Positions 14,736 to 16,411 of a DNA stretch of 16,411 nucleotides are shown here, one piece after another. The DNA is taken from assembly GCA_030599175.1 (NCBI GenBank), contig JAUVON010000028.1, forward strand, positions 1 to 16,411. The letters are read 5' to 3'. The notes below the pieces were generated by a model. That model ran no database searches, was not told the origin of the DNA, and saw nothing but the letters and a program-made list of their open reading frames with translations. This DNA comes from Desulfobulbaceae bacterium. GTDB lineage: Bacteria; Desulfobacterota; Desulfobulbia; Desulfobulbales; Desulfocapsaceae. The translations under genes were made by a program, and so were the position numbers. Position 1 is the stretch's first letter. Each line of letters begins with the position of its first letter.

Positions 14736-16411
14736 TCCATCTTGAGGTTGCCGTAGCAGCACCTTTAGACCGGACTTTGACCTACACCTTGCCTGTTGAT
14801 CCAGGTGGTGAATTGCAGGATAGGGGGCAGGGTAGTGTAGGGAAAAGAGTTCTTGTCCCACTTTCCAGGCGGCGGGTTACCGGTTATGTTCTCTCAGTGA
14901 ATGAGGAACAGGAGACCGATTTTGTTGTTAAGAATATTGTTAAGTTTCTTGACGTCCGGCCCCTGTTTCATGGAAATATGGTTCCATTTTTCCGCTGGCT
15001 TGCAGACTATTACCATTACCCTCTGGGACTGGTAATTAAAACAGCGTTGCCTGCAGGTTTATCTCCACAGTCTATCAAAAATCTCGTTTTATCAAAAAAC
15101 TATATCAGGTTGCCTGCTGTTGCAAATGGTGATTCCTGCAGGTGGATGGAAACTATTCTGGACAGGGGAAAACTGACTGTTTCCGATACCCGCAAATTAC
15201 TCGATAATGCGCAAAACAGACGACTCATAGATAAGCTGATTAAAGAAGACATAGTTAAAGTTGATGAGTCGGTTCAGGAGGACAGTGCACGAGAAAAACG
15301 TGAAGTTTGCTATTCAATTGTTTCCGGCATGGAAAACTTCAGCTGTACCTCGGACGATAACTGCATAGATTTCAAAGAGTATCGTAAAAAATACAGCACG
15401 GAGTGTGGTTTCAGTTTGAAACTCTCTGAAACAAAAGCTCTTTTTCATCTGAACAGGACCAGTTTGCGGACAGGCCTGGCAAAAGTGCCGTTGAAAGATC
15501 TTAAAAAGGAGTATTCCGGTGCCGCAAAAGCTCTCTCCTGCATGGAAGCAAAGGGTCTTGTAGTTCGCTCAACTAACCGTGTATATCGTAACCCTTTTGG
15601 CGAACAGCTTTGTTTTTACCCACGCCCGGATAGATTAACCGATGAACAGGATTTGAATCTTGCTGAAATATCCGGCTCCCTGGCTTTGCAGAAATTCCAA
15701 CCATTCCTGCTTCATGGGGTAACTGGTTGTGGTAAAACAGAAGTCTATCTGAGAGCCGCAGAAATCACCCTGGCAGCCGGAAGAGACGTGCTTATCCTTG
15801 TCCCGGAAATAGCTCTTGCAACCCAGCTTGAAGCGCATCTTATTTCAAGATTTGGTGACCTTGTAGTTTTGCTTCATTCAGGTATGACCAAAGCTGAGCG
15901 TTTTGATCAATACCATAAGGCACTTGAAGGGCGAGCCAAGGTTGTTGTCGGGGCACGGTCTGCAATATTCGCACCTCTTCGCGATCCAGGCCTTATCGTC
16001 GTGGATGAGGAGCATGACAGCGGGTTTAAACAGGACGATAATTTTCGTTATCATGGCCGTGATATTGCGGTTGTAAGGGCAAAATATCATAATGCCGTGA
16101 TTATTCTGGGTTCAGCAACACCATCTGTTACAAGTTATGCCAATGCAAAGTCCGGTAAATTTACCTTGTTGACTATGGCTAAAAGAGTAGGTGACAGAGC
16201 TCTGCCGGAAGTAGCAATTGTCGATCTTAATAAAGATAAATCAGGAAAAAAGAGCAAAATTATTCGCAGTGAATTGCGGCATCTGCTGGAAGAGAATATA
16301 AAAAAAGGAAATCAGAGTATTTTACTGCTGAATCGCAGAGGGTTTTCAACGGCTCTTTTATGTCAAGATTGCGGTACACCGGTACAATGCAGCCACTGTA
16401 ACGTCTCCCTC
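14732..16411 (+). CDS. priA: Replication restart helicase PriA (3' truncated by window)
   Basis: PriA is the 3'-to-5' DNA helicase that reloads the replisome at stalled forks by binding forked DNA and recruiting PriB/DnaT or DnaC-type loaders. The frame runs unbroken through 560 residues to the window edge. It has the N-terminal DNA-binding (3'BD) type start (IHLEVAVAAPLDRTLTYTL), Walker A GVTGCGKTEVY (329-339), VPEIAL, a Walker B DEEH (425-428) followed by DSGFKQDD, LGSATPS, LLLNRRGFS and the first zinc cysteines C544, C547, C553 and C556. The full-length protein is normally about 730-800 aa, so the rest lies outside. ATG 14732 overlaps the galU stop. No internal frameshift was found on codon-by-codon reading. 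Confidence 0.95.
   Translation, partial: MIHLEVAVAAPLDRTLTYTLPVDPGGELQDRGQGSVGKRVLVPLSRRRVTGYVLSVNEEQETDFVVKNIVKFLDVRPLFHGNMVPFFRWLADYYHYPLGLVIKTALPAGLSPQSIKNLVLSKNYIRLPAVANGDSCRWMETILDRGKLTVSDTRKLLDNAQNRRLIDKLIKEDIVKVDESVQEDSAREKREVCYSIVSGMENFSCTSDDNCIDFKEYRKKYSTECGFSLKLSETKALFHLNRTSLRTGLAKVPLKDLKKEYSGAAKALSCMEAKGLVVRSTNRVYRNPFGEQLCFYPRPDRLTDEQDLNLAEISGSLALQKFQPFLLHGVTGCGKTEVYLRAAEITLAAGRDVLILVPEIALATQLEAHLISRFGDLVVLLHSGMTKAERFDQYHKALEGRAKVVVGARSAIFAPLRDPGLIVVDEEHDSGFKQDDNFRYHGRDIAVVRAKYHNAVIILGSATPSVTSYANAKSGKFTLLTMAKRVGDRALPEVAIVDLNKDKSGKKSKIIRSELRHLLEENIKKGNQSILLLNRRGFSTALLCQDCGTPVQCSHCNVSL

Overview
The window looks like ordinary chromosome from a Gram-negative bacterium, most likely a Desulfobacterota (Desulfobulbales-like) lineage. 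KdsB implies Kdo-containing LPS. A large CofD/YvcK-like protein sits beside kdsB. An ELM1-family protein overlaps an LPS-type GT4 glycosyltransferase, and the short dispersed palindromes resemble ones I recall from deltaproteobacterial genomes. The taxonomic call is inference; no rRNA or marker phylogeny is available here.

Layout. Positions 1-3507 (+): the tail of an unidentified gene, then an ELM1-family protein overlapping a 768-aa glycosyltransferase made of two fused GT4 copies, probably an envelope-glycan module. Positions 3572-3760 (-): a lone 62-aa hypothetical protein. Positions 3989-4564 (+): YqgE/AlgH behind a readable sigma-70-type promoter, its stop codon merging into a 127-bp palindromic repeat. 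Positions 4829-6587: a segment bounded by a perfect 20-bp inverted repeat and holding a cysteine-cluster (YkgJ-type) protein, RlmH, and convergent RsmJ. Positions 6647-9775 (+): kdsB and, 24 bp later, a 780-aa CofD/YvcK-like protein with an unassigned C-terminal region of about 295 aa. Positions 9710-9931: a 45-aa predicted membrane microprotein on the minus strand and a REPIN-like pair of inverted REP sequences. Positions 9973-13725 (-): HrpA RNA helicase. Positions 13863-16411 (+): galU overlapping priA, which runs off the window.

How the parts relate. Several genes feed the cell envelope: GalU makes UDP-glucose, KdsB makes CMP-Kdo, and the tandem glycosyltransferase probably uses a nucleotide sugar. 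YvcK-family proteins are known in Bacillus to affect cell-wall homeostasis and to bind UDP-sugars, so the kdsB/CofD-like pairing makes sense, although the link is inferred. The others are housekeeping: rRNA methylation (RlmH, RsmJ), RNA helicase (HrpA) and replication restart (PriA).

No CRISPR, tRNA, rRNA, phage or intact insertion-sequence gene was seen. The least ordinary items are the fused tandem glycosyltransferase, the CofD-like protein with its unknown C-terminal region, the microprotein antisense to that gene's 3' end, and the three sets of palindromic or inverted repeats.
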